NCBI GenBank assembly: GCA_947685225.1
Contig: CANTUV010000051.1
Location: 1,302,001 to 1,366,000 of the forward strand
Reading direction: 5' to 3'
DNA from: Garcia nutans
Taxonomy: Eukaryota > Streptophyta > Magnoliopsida > Malpighiales > Euphorbiaceae
Length of the DNA: 64,000 bases
Shown here: one piece after another, positions 37,201-47,758 of the stretch
Position numbering within the stretch: position 1 is the first letter of the stretch
Layout: the number at the start of each line of letters is the position of its first letter
The notes under the pieces: generated by a model
Database searches by the model: none
What the model saw: only the letters and a program-made list of their open reading frames with translations
Told to the model about the DNA's origin: nothing
Made by a program: the position numbers and the translations under genes

Positions 37201-37306
37201 CAGAGAGAACAGCGTTGTCTTCTCCGGTGGAAGAGGAGCCAACCGGCATGGAATCTCGATTGACTGCGGGTGAGGATTGCGAAGAAGACGAATCTCGAGA
37301 ATCCAT
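28273..37306 (-). CDS. CNOT10: CCR4-NOT transcription complex subunit 10 homologue, 863 aa, six exons
   Basis: CNOT10 is a TPR scaffold subunit of the CCR4-NOT deadenylase complex. With CNOT11 it docks on the N-terminal part of NOT1 and acts in mRNA decay in the cytoplasm. Coding exons are 37306-37091, 35968-35882, 33699-33517, 33413-33327, 33253-33182 and 30219-28273. All introns start GT and end AG, and all are phase 0 (216, 87, 183, 87, 72 and 1947 nt). The protein starts MDSRDSSSSQ. Exons 1-5 give helical repeats (ALHFQSRRFNECLAVLYQL, VIHNIAITEYFRDGC, AIVWFHLHEYTKALSVLESL). A Ser/Thr/Gln-rich spacer lies at about 230-320. TPR blocks lie near 330-435, 455-500, 655-735 and 790-848, for example FNNLGCIYYQFGKYHVSSVL and GILYANFANMYALQGELERA. 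The stop follows SDVQLNKS. An upstream in-frame extension would need GTG, so the ATG at 37306 is preferred. Length and order fit full-length plant CNOT10, and nothing is broken. Confidence 0.95.
30220..33181 (-). other. Intron 5 of CNOT10 (2962 bp)
   Basis: It is bounded by GTAAGT at the donor and GATCAG at the acceptor. A CCA/CAC-rich low-complexity stretch lies at about 31080-31195 and a T-rich stretch near 30930. I see no gene or recognisable transposon inside. Intron 2 (33700-35881) and intron 1 (35969-37090) are also long and AT-rich, while introns 3 and 4 are only 103 and 73 bp. Confidence 0.8.
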
Positions 37307-39100
37307 GACCAGATCCAAGAAATCGCAAGGCAAGAATTTTGGAAGCACAGTGCAGATTGTTCCAAATGTATCGAAATGTTAAAGAAAACCCTAACGTTAA
37401 TCAGAGTGGAAATTGAAGAGATAAAATTTAAATTTCCCTATTGAGGAAGTGAAAGTAAAAAAGAAATGAAGAAAAGGGAAGAGAAAGAAAGCCCCTGGGG
37501 TTTTGGAAATTTACAGAGAAGGGACAATTATTTGGCATCAAATAAATTATTTGTTATATTAACATTTTTACATTTTTTTTACATTATCATATTTTTATAA
37601 ATGATTATTAAAAATTATACAAATCAATATATTTATGGTATGTTCACTTATGAAAAATTATAACAATTTTTTAGAAATTTTTTTTAGAGAAAATAAAAAT
37701 TTATGTTTACTTGACACAATTTTCTTAAATTATAAAATAGAAAATTATTTTTTTAATTTCCCAACTTTAAGAAAATTTTGAAATACATATTTAAAATATT
37801 GTTCAAAATTTTCTTTTATAAATAGAGTCCAATTTTATAAAATTTCTATATGAAACATAGGAAAAAAATTTATTATTTTAAATTTTTTTTATATTTTTAT
37901 TTTTAGTACATATGTAATAAATTTAACTCATCTATTTTGTTTATATTAAATTATATTTTTTCATTATTCTTTTAGATGATTTATTTATTTTATTTATATT
38001 AATATTTAAAATTATTACAAGATAATATTTATATTTGATAATAACAATTTGAATATATTAAAATGTTTTTTTTTAAAAAAGTAAATCAAATTAAATATAA
38101 TATAATACCCAAGTCTATCACTGGTTATATGTTTAATTTCAACCTAAACATTTAAAAATTTAACCATAGGCTAAAAGTTGTAGTAGTTAAATTTGATTCC
38201 CAACGTGCATTCACATATTATATTTTACTTGCCTAGATTTTACTTTTTATTTCAAATGATTAGAGTATTAATTATCAGGGGCATTGTTGGGTCAATGAAA
38301 ATTAATCTAGATTTTTTTTGTTTTTGAGCAATAAGAAGAAAATTTATTAAAATAGAAAGAAAATACAGAAGATAAATATTGAATAAGCACAAAGTAGCAC
38401 CAAGGCAATATTCACTACAAGCTGCAAAGATATACCACTAAGAATCAGCTCCCTCCCACAGCTAAAGACAAGCTAGGTTAAGGTCTAAAGATAAAAAAGA
38501 AAAGAGACACACCTGGTGGATTCACAAATAGTAACAAAGATGAAGAATAGAGACCAAAACTGTCCATACTCCATAGTTCTTGTGTCTCCTCTCATATGTT
38601 GTTGCATAAGTGATGGAGGGAATTGGAAAGCAAAAACTCTCATACTGGGACCTTTGAAAAGGAAGCATGAATATAGCATTTAACAAGAGCTGGGCACATG
38701 ATGTTCTCAACACAATCAAAAATGACACTTTCTCATAGCAAGACTAGAGAGAAAGCCCAAAGAGGGTTGCCAATCACAAAAGAACCACGGCCAAACCTAG
38801 ACACATAAAGTGTGGAGCATTGAAGTGAAATCCTCCTCTAGCTATTGGATTTGCAAAACAAACATAAAGCATCATAGAAGTAAGAGGCAAAAAAAGCCAT
38901 GGAAGGCTAAAACTAGAAATAAAAAAAAAAGACTAAAACAATAAAAACTTAAAAAAAAATGGAAAGAAACTAGAAAAAAGCGGTAATTCTAGGGTTTTCA
39001 TGGCCAATAAGCCGAAAGTAGTCCTAAATTTAAAGTTGAAAGAACAAAAAGAAACTTTTAAGGGAGAAGAAACGTCAACCTAAATAGTTGATGGTATTTG
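37307..39100. other. 5' flank of CNOT10 and AT-rich intergenic DNA
   Basis: 37307 to about 37450 is probably the 5' UTR and core promoter of CNOT10. It is purine-rich on the plus strand near 37440-37495, with no obvious TATA box. From 37520 to 38290 the sequence is almost pure A/T. From 38300 to 39060 it is less AT-rich, with only short frames that I cannot match to any family; it may be an old transposon fragment. Confidence 0.5.
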
Positions 39101-39108
39101 GTATATGG

Positions 39109-39356
39109 TAGAGATGAATATCGATCGGGCTAGTCGAATTTTAGAAGTCGGCCAACCCGACTACTATTGATCAGTCAAAAAATTTTATTTTTAAAAATTG
39201 ATTATTATTGGTCGATTCAGTATGATTCAGTTAGTTTTTATCAGATTCAATCGATTTTACTAATAAATATACAAATCAAAATCGACTAATCTAGTGGGTC
39301 AGGTAAGTCGGTTTAGTGATCAGATCGATCGATTTCAGAATATTTGCTCATCCCTA
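39109..39356. mobile_element. hAT-type MITE (248 bp) with perfect 8-bp target duplication
   Basis: GTATATGG flanks it on both sides (39101-39108 and 39357-39364). The ends are imperfect inverted repeats: TAGAGATGAATATCGATCGG on the left and, reversed, TAGGGATGAGCAAATATTC with ATCGATCGA further in on the right. It has no coding capacity. Its size, TAGGGATGA-like terminus and 8-bp duplication fit non-autonomous hAT elements. Confidence 0.82.
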
Positions 39357-39364
39357 GTATATGG

Positions 39365-40012
39365 AGTTTAAAATTGTATATCATTTATATTCTCCAAACA
39401 ATCTCCCAAATGCTAATTTATAAGGACCCTCAAAAAACCTATAAACTTACAATCCTTGGGTATGAAACACCCAATAATTTATGCTTCAACCAATATTTTT
39501 AGCTTTATGCTTCAGAACCAAACTATTTTTTTAATAAAACTTTTTACGTAACTAATTTAAAAAAAGAAAAATTTACAAAAATATTACTTAAACAAAAAAA
39601 TTACAAAAATAATATTTTTTTGTAAATATTTATATATATACTTTTTTCTTTCATTCTCTTTTCATTACATTCTTAATTATATATGGTCTATTCACCCTTA
39701 AAAGCTACTTTTCTCACTTTGAAATCCACATATATTACTTTCTTTATAAATATATATATGTATTGCACAATAGTATGAGTATTATAATTATAATTATCGT
39801 AATATATTGTAATAATATAATATTTTATTTATTCTATTAATTATTTGATTACACTTTAATTGTGTATTAATTTTATAAATTTTTAATTAAATATTAATTT
39901 TATTAAATCAAAACTCATTAATTATTTTTATATTTTTCATTCCCATTTGATAAAATATAATGTTTATATCTTCTAAATTTATAATAAATTTATCAAATAA
40001 AAAAATTAATTT
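39365..40012. other. AT-rich intergenic stretch
   Basis: I see no gene. Runs of A/T and TA repeats near 39635 and 39745 are the only features. Confidence 0.5.
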
Positions 40013-42340
40013 AATTATTTTTTAAACCAATTCAACATATCCCTCACCATAAGGGTAGCCTCAGCCTCACTCAAATTAAACAGCCTCTGAAAAATATGAA
40101 AATAGCCAATACAATGCTTAGGAATCTTTAGCTCGTCCTCATTATCACATCTCAGTATAGCACTGAATTCCTCAAAAGTAGGACACATCTCCTCTATCAT
40201 AGCTCCAAACCTGAACACATGATCCATAGGATTCCAAATTTTCAAACAAGTCTGAATAAAGTTTTTGTTACCACTTTCAAAGTGATGGCCGGTGAAATAC
40301 CGTATCTATTTAGATTTATTGTGTCCATTTTGTCCAATGGATGGTCTATAGGTATAAAGAGTGACTAAAAATGGCTCTATAACAGCATAATTAATGGTCA
40401 GAAAATTAAAAGTCCCTGAAAAGCTCAAAAAGAGCTTTAGAAAAGTTGCAGTGAGGTCAGGAAATCGGCCCAAATATAGAATAGACATCCCCTTTATGCA
40501 ACTTGCGAACAGTTCGCGCTAAGCTTGGATAGTTGCATGTCGTGCAGACCCTGTGATAAAAAATAATAATAATAAAAATAATATATAGAATAAAAATAAT
40601 AAAAAAGGAAAAATGGAAATGGAAATTAATTGAAAAAAAGTAAATAATTTCTAAATCCAAAAGTACCATTAATTAACATCAACTAATAAAACCCACATTG
40701 ATAAAAGCGTATAAATTAAATCATTTGGGTATAATCATCCAATAGTACATGCATCATAGTGTATCATTAACATGAAATTGGATCCTACATAAACAGGAGA
40801 CTTCAATAAGAAATATATCTTCTGCCACGACGATGCCTTGCTTCGAGCTCAAAGGACAGTTGACCTAATGTTGTTGATCGAAAAGTCTCATAAAAACAAC
40901 CCATCTCGAATGTATGTTTAGCCCATTCATTAGGCCACTGCAAGGTATATACTAGAAGTTATAAGAAAAATTAAACAGTGATAGTCCATGGAAAGTCACG
41001 TGAAGAAACGTTTACCTCATTATAATTTTCCAGCAATGGGGCAATAGGGACTTCGGGCACAAGAGCCTTCTCTTATCCCAAGTTGTCACCTATAGTATAG
41101 GTGACAATTTTTCCTAACTAGTAGTATGGGAGAATATCCTCAGGGGGCATGAAACGAGTCCCGACAAAGGTAAATTGGGAATCGACTTGAGAACCTCCTG
41201 GCACAAGTGCAATTTCAGTGAACCCAGTATTAGTATCTATCGGGGTTTCAATCCTTCCCTGGTAAGTGACACCTCGCCTAGCTCCAATGACATTGGTCTC
41301 GTGGCAGAAAGCCTCAGATGAATGATAAATATGTTGGGATTGACTACTGGAATTATTAACAATAAAGGACATCAATGAAGACCTGCAAAAATCTTCAGAA
41401 TCCATCCTAGAGAGTGTGAAGTTGGTAGTGAGAAGTCCACTATAGAGGTGAGGGTGAGCAGATGTAGTCCTTCCCAGTTTCATGTTATAGGCAGTGCACA
41501 CATAACAGTTCACTCTAAGGATGCTTAACTCCAAAAGTACTCACCTAGATAGTACTGTTGAGTCTTTAGTGATTAGAAAATTACTCGACAATTGGAGTAA
41601 AAGACAGCTTGATTTAGATGATCAGGATTGAAGGGAACAAGCCTCCCATTTAAAGGACAACACCTTATCTACAGAAGGGAAAATTTTATCATAGAAGACT
41701 AATCAAGATATATGTTGTAAAAATGTATTACACTGACATTATCCACCAACAAGTAATTGAATATGGCCCATAAATTTTGGAAATCTAAGCTACAGGAAAG
41801 ACGTCTAATTGAGGACTCTCTAAGTCAGGTGCTAGGTTAGAGAAGTACTTATAAGCCCACATCTGTAATGAATAGCAAGGTGATAAAGGTTATAATACAA
41901 GCTTCAGCAAAATAATATCAAAGTAGCAAAGGTACATCCCTCCCAAAAAATATGAGTTCCTCCAATAGAGTGGATCAGCCTTAAGATAGTTGGCCCATCT
42001 CCTCATACATAGTAGTTAATAAAGGCACTACCCCTATTGAAGTCATTAATATGGGATAAATCTCTCAAGCTCATCAGAATGACTAGGTCAATAGTATCAC
42101 GTCGGTTATGCCATATGATACATCCTAGTAACAACAAAATCACACTGCGAGTAATTTGTAGGGAGCATTCTTCGAGGTCATTATGGCTCCTCACCAAAGA
42201 AATAATGTGCCCTCTCAAATAGGCCCTGGAAATTATGGCCTCGCTGGTTTCAAGAACAAGTAAGATGGCACCCAGCAAATCTATGATCTGCTCCTCAGAT
42301 AAGCTCCTCCAATTTGAAAACAATTTTAGGGGCAAAACCT
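40013..42340 (-). pseudogene. Degraded transposon-associated ORFs (possibly plant-mobile-domain-like)
   Basis: Several minus-strand fragments look like protein but do not form one gene. At 42335-42003 the phrases RSLSEEQIIDLLGAI, SVILLLLGCIIWHNRRDTID and SAFINYY resemble the helical core of the plant mobile domain family that many plant transposons have captured. Stops then interrupt readable text down to 41600. At 41534-41118 there is a 138-residue open frame that I do not recognise. At 40245-40015 the phrase WNPMDHVFRFGAMIEEMCPTFEEFSAIL resembles the start of the same domain family, although it lies downstream. This suggests two copies or a rearrangement. Family assignment is by resemblance only. 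Confidence 0.4.
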
Positions 42341-42429
42341 AATTGGGATGCTAGTAAACAAGTGCAAGTCTTATGGTGTCATGGTTAATTCACCATATGA
42401 AAAATGAAAAGAATTGGTGATGCCCCACT

Positions 42430-43439
42430 ATCTCTCGACAAGGGCCTGCAATAATAATATCTTTTCAAATCTTGACAGATTTTGGTGCTTCCGGGAAGCA
42501 AGCATAAAGAGATTGATAGGATTCTTTCAAAATCTTCCTTTTCAAATCTACATCATTAAGAACACATAATCGATTTTGATGCCAAAAACTGCCATCATCC
42601 CTAACCAGGAAATCACTACTCTCTCCCTTATGAATCTCCTCAATTATCTTTTATAACTTTAAATCTCTCTTTTGTGCTTCTCTAATATGATCAAGCAGTA
42701 TTGGACTAACTTGCAGATAAGCCATAACATCACCATCATCACAAATCTCTAGGAAAGCATGTGAAGCCCTCAACTCTACCAGCAACAACAAAGAATAAGT
42801 AGTCAACCCTATCATAGACTTATGACTTAGGGCATCAGCAACAATATTTGCCTTGCCTGGGTGATAATCAATCAAACAATCAAAATCTTTAATCAACTCT
42901 AACCATCATCTTTGTCTAAGGTTTAGCTCCTTCTAAATGCTTAGATGCTTCAATCTCTTATGATCTGCATAGACGAAAAATTTTCTCTCTGTATAAATAG
43001 TGTTACTAAATTTTCAAATCAAACACTATGCCTGCCAACTCCAATTAATGTGTCGAATAGTTCAACTCACAAGGTTTCAATTGTCTGAAAGCATAGGCAA
43101 TAACTCTGCCCTCCTACGTCAAACACACCCTAGACCATTATGTAAAGCATCACTATAAATCACATATGACTTACCTTCTGTGGGTAAGGTAAGAATAGAG
43201 GCTTAAGTCAATGTCTCTTTTAACTAATCAAAACTTGATTGACACCGATTTGTCCACACAAACTTCACATCTTTACAGAGTAACCTGGTAAGCGGCATAG
43301 TTATCATAGAAAATCCTTTTCACGAAGTGATGATAATAACCGACCAAACTCCTAACTTCTATCACATTTTTTTGTGGACTTTAATTCAAGATTGCCTCTA
43401 CCTTACTCGGATCAAACTTGATACCATCTGGTGATATCA
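42430..43439 (-). pseudogene. Chromovirus pol, 3' part: RT thumb, RNase H, integrase start
   Basis: The minus strand next to 43439 reads SPDGIKFDPSKVEAIL-like text (the usual continuation of GHVI in the RT). Degraded RNase H follows, with the conserved tail IKDFDCLIDYHPGKANIVADALSHKS at 42896-42820. Then the beginning of the integrase zinc-binding region appears (VDLKRKIL, near 42555). Stops and indels are frequent, and the element is truncated near 42430. This is the downstream half of the gene whose upstream half is at 46551-47758, separated by solo LTR 2. Confidence 0.8.
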
Positions 43440-44828
43440 TGTAACATCCATAATTTTTAAAAATTAAATAAATTAATAAAAATTAAATTAAATAAATAAA
43501 TAATTTAAATAAAATATGAAATGTATATGTGAAATATATATAAAATATACATAATATATATATAAGTCAATTGAAAGTCAACTCTTTAAAAGAAAAGTCA
43601 AAAGTCAAGTGACATAATTGTAAATATACTTTAAAAATTAAAATAATTTAAATAATTTAAAAAAAAAATCTTTTCGAATGAAAGAGAAATATTGTTATTT
43701 TTTAAAATAAATAAATAAGTAATTAATTAAAATAATAATAAAATAGATAGTGAAAGATGATGGAGAAATTTAAATATTTATTAAATATTAAAATAAAATA
43801 TTTTTGAGTGGAAGATAGAAAATTAAAGTTTTAAAATAAATTAAAATTAAAAATAATTTTGGATAGTGATAAATGATGGAAAGTTAGATATTTATTAAAT
43901 ATTAATTAATTAATAATAATAATAATAAAATTTATAAATTAAATCACAAAGAAATTTATATTGAATGAAAGAAAGAAATTAAAATTTTTAAATAATTAAA
44001 TAATTAATTAAAGTAATATAATAATATATAGATATGAATATTAAATGAAAGAAAGAAAAAGTCAAATTTAAGACAAAAAAGCTCTTCTTTCTTCTTCTTA
44101 ATCTTCTTCTTTATGTGTAACCTCCATAGTTAATGAAGCAAATATTTTTTTTCTTCTTCCAAGCATCAAAAATTAGAGAGATTTCAAGGATTCAAGTGAA
44201 GTTTTGGGTGATTTTTCTCTAATTAATAAGCTTTTTTACCAAATTTCTAAGCTTTATGAGAAATTGTGAATATGTGAAGTTTGGGGCTTTGGGTATGTAT
44301 GATTTAATTGCTTGTAAGGGTATGTAAGATGTTATTTTGCTTAGTTATTAATGATTCTTAAGATGGATTGAAGAAATGATTGAGTTTAAGTTAGGATTGG
44401 TTAAGGAGGGAGAATTTAGGATTATGGAACATATGAATTTTTGAATTCATGTGTTTTAATTATGCAAATTGATTCCTAATGTGTTGTTTTGATGCATAAA
44501 CAAGGATTTTAAAATCAAATAATAGATTTAACCAAGAGTTTGGTTAAAGTAGTTTTGAAAGGGAATTTTTAAAGTATTTGTATTTGTTTGATCTTAATAT
44601 TTAAATCATGTTATTTAATGATATAAGTGATGGAAATAAGTTTGGATTAACTGTAACGACCCTCCCCGACCAGGTCGGCTGCCCGGCCCACTAGTGGCTT
44701 ACGGCCCGGCCGTAAGCCACTAGTGGGCCGGGCAGCAGACCTGGTCGGGGAGGGTCGTTACAGTTAAAAAGGCGCAGCAGAAATGGTACTGGATGGTTCT
44801 CGCTGGCTCTCTTAAGTGGGAGGTCAGG

Positions 44829-44838
44829 GGTTCGATCC
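44829..44838 (+). promoter_or_regulatory. tRNA-like B-box in core 1
   Basis: GGTTCGATCC fits the RNA polymerase III B-box consensus exactly. It follows a possible tRNA-like anticodon arm (CTCTC-TTAAGTG-GGGAG, five pairs with a seven-base loop, 44807-44823). No convincing A-box is seen at normal spacing, so promoter function is uncertain. Confidence 0.45.
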
Positions 44839-45115
44839 AGGGAGGCGACTCCTTAGGGAGCCAAATAAACAAATCCTGCTGGGTGGGCCGCGAGAGCTGT
44901 CCAGTACTGTAGCGATCGCTTGCCTCCTGCGGACTCCGTGCCCAGGTGGTGAAAAGGCCGGGCCGTAAGCCACTAGTGGGCCGGGCAGCCGACCTGGTCG
45001 GGGAGGGTCGTTACAGTTAAAAAGGCCTTTTAACTGTAACGACCCTCCCCGACCAGGTCGGCAGCAGAAATGGTACTGGATGGTTCTCGCTGGCTCTCTT
45101 AAGTGAGAGGTCAGG

Positions 45116-45125
45116 GGTTCGATCC
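45116..45125 (+). promoter_or_regulatory. tRNA-like B-box in core 2
   Basis: This is the second copy of GGTTCGATCC in the tandem core, with the same surrounding sequence. The arm-like sequence has one change (GTGGGAG to GTGAGAG), which weakens the possible stem by one pair. Confidence 0.45.
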
Positions 45126-46550
45126 AGGGAGGCGACTCCTTAGGGAGCCAAATAAACAAATCCTGCTGGGTGGGCCGCGAGGGCTGTCCAGTACTGTAGC
45201 GATCGCTTGCCTCCTGCGGACTCCGTGCCCAGGTGGTGAAAAGGCCGGGCCGTAAGCCACTAGTGGGCCGGGCAGCCGACCTGGTCGGGGAGGGTCGTTA
45301 CATTAACAATTGAAATAAGTTGGAATGAAGAACCTTCATTGATGAAGGCTATGGCATTTTAGGGTTTTGAACAAAAGCATGTGTTTAATTAATGTAATTG
45401 ATTGAAACATATTATAATATGTTTTTAATAATATAAATAAACTTAAAAAACTCATTTAAATGGATTATAATGGATTGTTAAAGTTAAAGTAAGGTTAGGT
45501 GTAATTTTGGGGTATTGATTAGAGTGATGTTTAATTAAGGTTTAATGTTGAAAATGCCTTTAAATATGATATTAAATGATTGTATTTGATCATATTTTAT
45601 ATATGCATTAAGGAGAGGTGAATTGCCCAACCCTATTGTTGAAGGGCAAGTTGGAAGCGAAGGTTTGTGGGAGATTTTTAGCTTGCATTTGAGTGCTTAT
45701 TGAGGTAAGTATCAATTTTTGATAAATTAGATATATTGGCATTAAATTGGTCTTAACACGCTTTGGATGGAAAATGTGTTAAGCTACTTGATACATTGAA
45801 CATTCATGAACATTGTGGTATGACATGTGAATTGTTGAATATGCATTAAGTGCATTGTGAAAAGCCATTATTAATGGCTAAAATGATTAAAATGTGATTT
45901 ATATGAATTATGCGAGAATAACCCAAAATATTTAGATAATATGATTTTGATGTGAAATGTCATACATTTGAGTTTACTTGTTAAGTTAATTTTTGGGTAC
46001 ATCAAGATCAGAGCCATTTGCCAGCATGTATATATATTTTATGCTATAGTATAATTTGATATTGTGTATATTATGTTATGTTTTTGGAGTATATATTATA
46101 AATTATAAATAATATTTTGGATAATTTGTATAAAGTGGGATTTTATATGTGTTTTTGATATATATATATATATGTATATGTATAAATATTTTGAGAAAAT
46201 ATGGGAAATTGAGAAGTGTTGGGGAAATGTGTGATGCATTGTTTATTGGGAGTGTTTTTATGTAGGTTGTGCAACTATTGAAATTTTTGGGACATCCTAT
46301 TTATAGACAAAACTCTAATGAATTTTTTTCAGAGATTTTCATATAAAATGCTTATTTTGGAACCTATAACTTATAAAGAATATTTTACTTACTATTTATA
46401 TATATATATATATTTTAAAGTATTTTTGGGATTTTAAATTGAAATTTAAAAAATTTTATTTTACTAGGTTGTGATATTTCTATACCGTATATGTGTATTT
46501 TACATATATTGGGTGTATGTATTATGTATATAGAGTATAAAGGTGTTACA

Positions 46551-47758
46551 TATCACATGTCCAAGAAAAGCAACTTTATCTAGCCAAAATTCACACTTAG
46601 ATAATTTAACATATAACTGCTTCTTCCTTAAAGTTTGCAATACAATTCGTAGGTGTCTATAATGATCATCCTTATTACATGAGAAAACAAGAATATCATC
46701 AATAAACACCACCACAAACTAATCCAAGTACAGCTTGAAGATCTAGTTCATTAAATCTATGAAAGTTGCTAGTGCATTTATCAACCCAAAAGGTATCACC
46801 AAAAACTCATAATGGCCATATCTCGTGCGAAAAACAGTCTTAGGTATATCTGTTTCTTTAACCCCTAATTAGTAGTAACCCAATCTCAAATCAATCTTAG
46901 AGAACACAGGTGCACCCTTCAATTGATTAAAGAGGTCATCAATGTAAGGCAACATGTACTTATTCTTGATGGTCACTTTATTTAACTGACAGTAATCAAT
47001 ACATAACTGTAAGGTGTCATCCTTCTTCTTAACAAATAGAACAGGTGCTGCCCATGGTGACACACTAGGGTGACTAAATCCTTTATCAAGTAACTCCTAT
47101 AACTGCACATTTAACTCTTTCAATTCTACATGTGTAATTTGATAAGGAGTGATCGAAATGGGTATAGTGCTTGGTATCGCATCAATACTAAACTCCACTT
47201 CTCTCTCAAGAGGAAACCTTGCCAAATCATATGGGAACACATAAGGAAACTCAGAATCTATAGGAATACTATCAAGATTAGGCCTCTCAACCTTAGTATC
47301 CACTACATGAGCCAAGTAAGCTTCACATCTGTTCCGAATCATCCTTCTAGCTAAAATAACTAAGATAAAATTAGATAAAAGGTCTCTTTACTCACTTAAA
47401 TCACAACATCCTTTTCGTTTAGTGTTTTTAGAGTAATATGCTTCTGCTGACAATCTACAATAGCCCGATGTCTTAATAGTCAATCCATCACTAAAATAAG
47501 ATTATAATCTCAAAATGGCATCTCAGTCAAATCACCGAAGAACTCAACATTATGGACTAATATATGACAATCTCAGTACACCCTACTGACAACTACATTA
47601 TACCCTAAAGGATTAGTGACTAGCACATAATACTCTAAAGGCTCAGAATACACATCATCAATAGGCATAATAGATGCCTTGATATATGAATGAGTCAATC
47701 TAGGATCAATCAATATATGAATAGTAATACTAAATAAAGAGAATTTACTAACAACCAC
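46551..47758 (-). pseudogene. Chromovirus protease and reverse transcriptase, 5' part
   Basis: Reading leftward, the protease remnant (IHILIDPRLTHSYI, 47758-47573) has its D-S-G-A site changed to D-P-R-L and is presumably inactive. The RT N-terminal region follows (FPYDLARFPLEREVEFSIDA, 47342-47097). Next is the palm block SPWAAPVLFVKKKDD with LCIDYCQLNKVTIKNKY (47063-46869). The catalytic FIDD is at 46695-46706, followed by KCEFWLDKVAFLGHVI, after which solo LTR 2 is inserted. Stops and frameshifts separate the blocks. The wording fits the Tekay/Del group of chromoviruses. Confidence 0.85.

Larger units (their letters stand above)
44652..45302. mobile_element. GC-rich compound foldback insertion with two tandem cores and TTAAC duplication
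   Basis: It is flanked by TTAAC (44647-44651 and 45303-45307). It starts TGTAACGACC and ends GGTCGTTACA. Part 1 is a hairpin, 44652-44762: two 55-base arms with one mismatch around a single-base centre at 44707. Then come a GTTAAAAAGGC linker, core 1 (44774-45015), and the linker GTTAAAAAGGCCTTTTAAC. A 26-base start copy and core 2 (45061-45302) follow. The cores are both 242 bp and differ at only two positions that I can find. Each ends with a copy of one hairpin arm. It is strikingly GC-rich in an AT-rich setting. TG...CA ends and a 5-bp duplication suggest integrase-mediated insertion of an LTR-like or TRIM-like unit (45035-45302, 268 bp) that later rearranged. No protein is encoded. Confidence 0.75.
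43440..46550 (+). mobile_element. Solo LTR 2 (chromovirus-type) with TATCA duplication, carrying a nested insertion
   Basis: It begins TGTAACATCC and ends AGGTGTTACA, flanked by TATCA at 43435-43439 and 46551-46555. Without the 651-bp insertion and its duplicated five bases it is about 2455 bp, close to the 2422 bp of solo LTR 1. The termini match solo LTR 1 in reverse (TGTAACACC...ATACATACACC). It splits the reverse transcriptase precisely between GHVI and the following SPDG. A CT-rich leader-like stretch near 44080-44110 suggests plus-strand sense. Confidence 0.85.

Noticed and set aside
37307..37348. 14-residue N-terminal extension of CNOT10
   Set aside because: The upstream start codon would be GTG. 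The ATG at 37306 is the first true ATG in frame.
44796..44840. A complete tRNA gene
   Set aside because: Only an anticodon-like arm and T-arm/B-box are visible. The acceptor stem, D-arm and CCA-side pairing are absent.
44824..45159. 111-residue frame in the GC-rich insertion
   Set aside because: GC-rich repeats lack stops by chance. The frame crosses the core/linker/core junctions and has no recognisable domain.
44652..45302. Bacterial or vector contamination as the source of the GC-rich block
   Set aside because: An exact 5-bp target duplication and TG...CA ends at both sides fit insertion into this locus. No bacterial gene is encoded.
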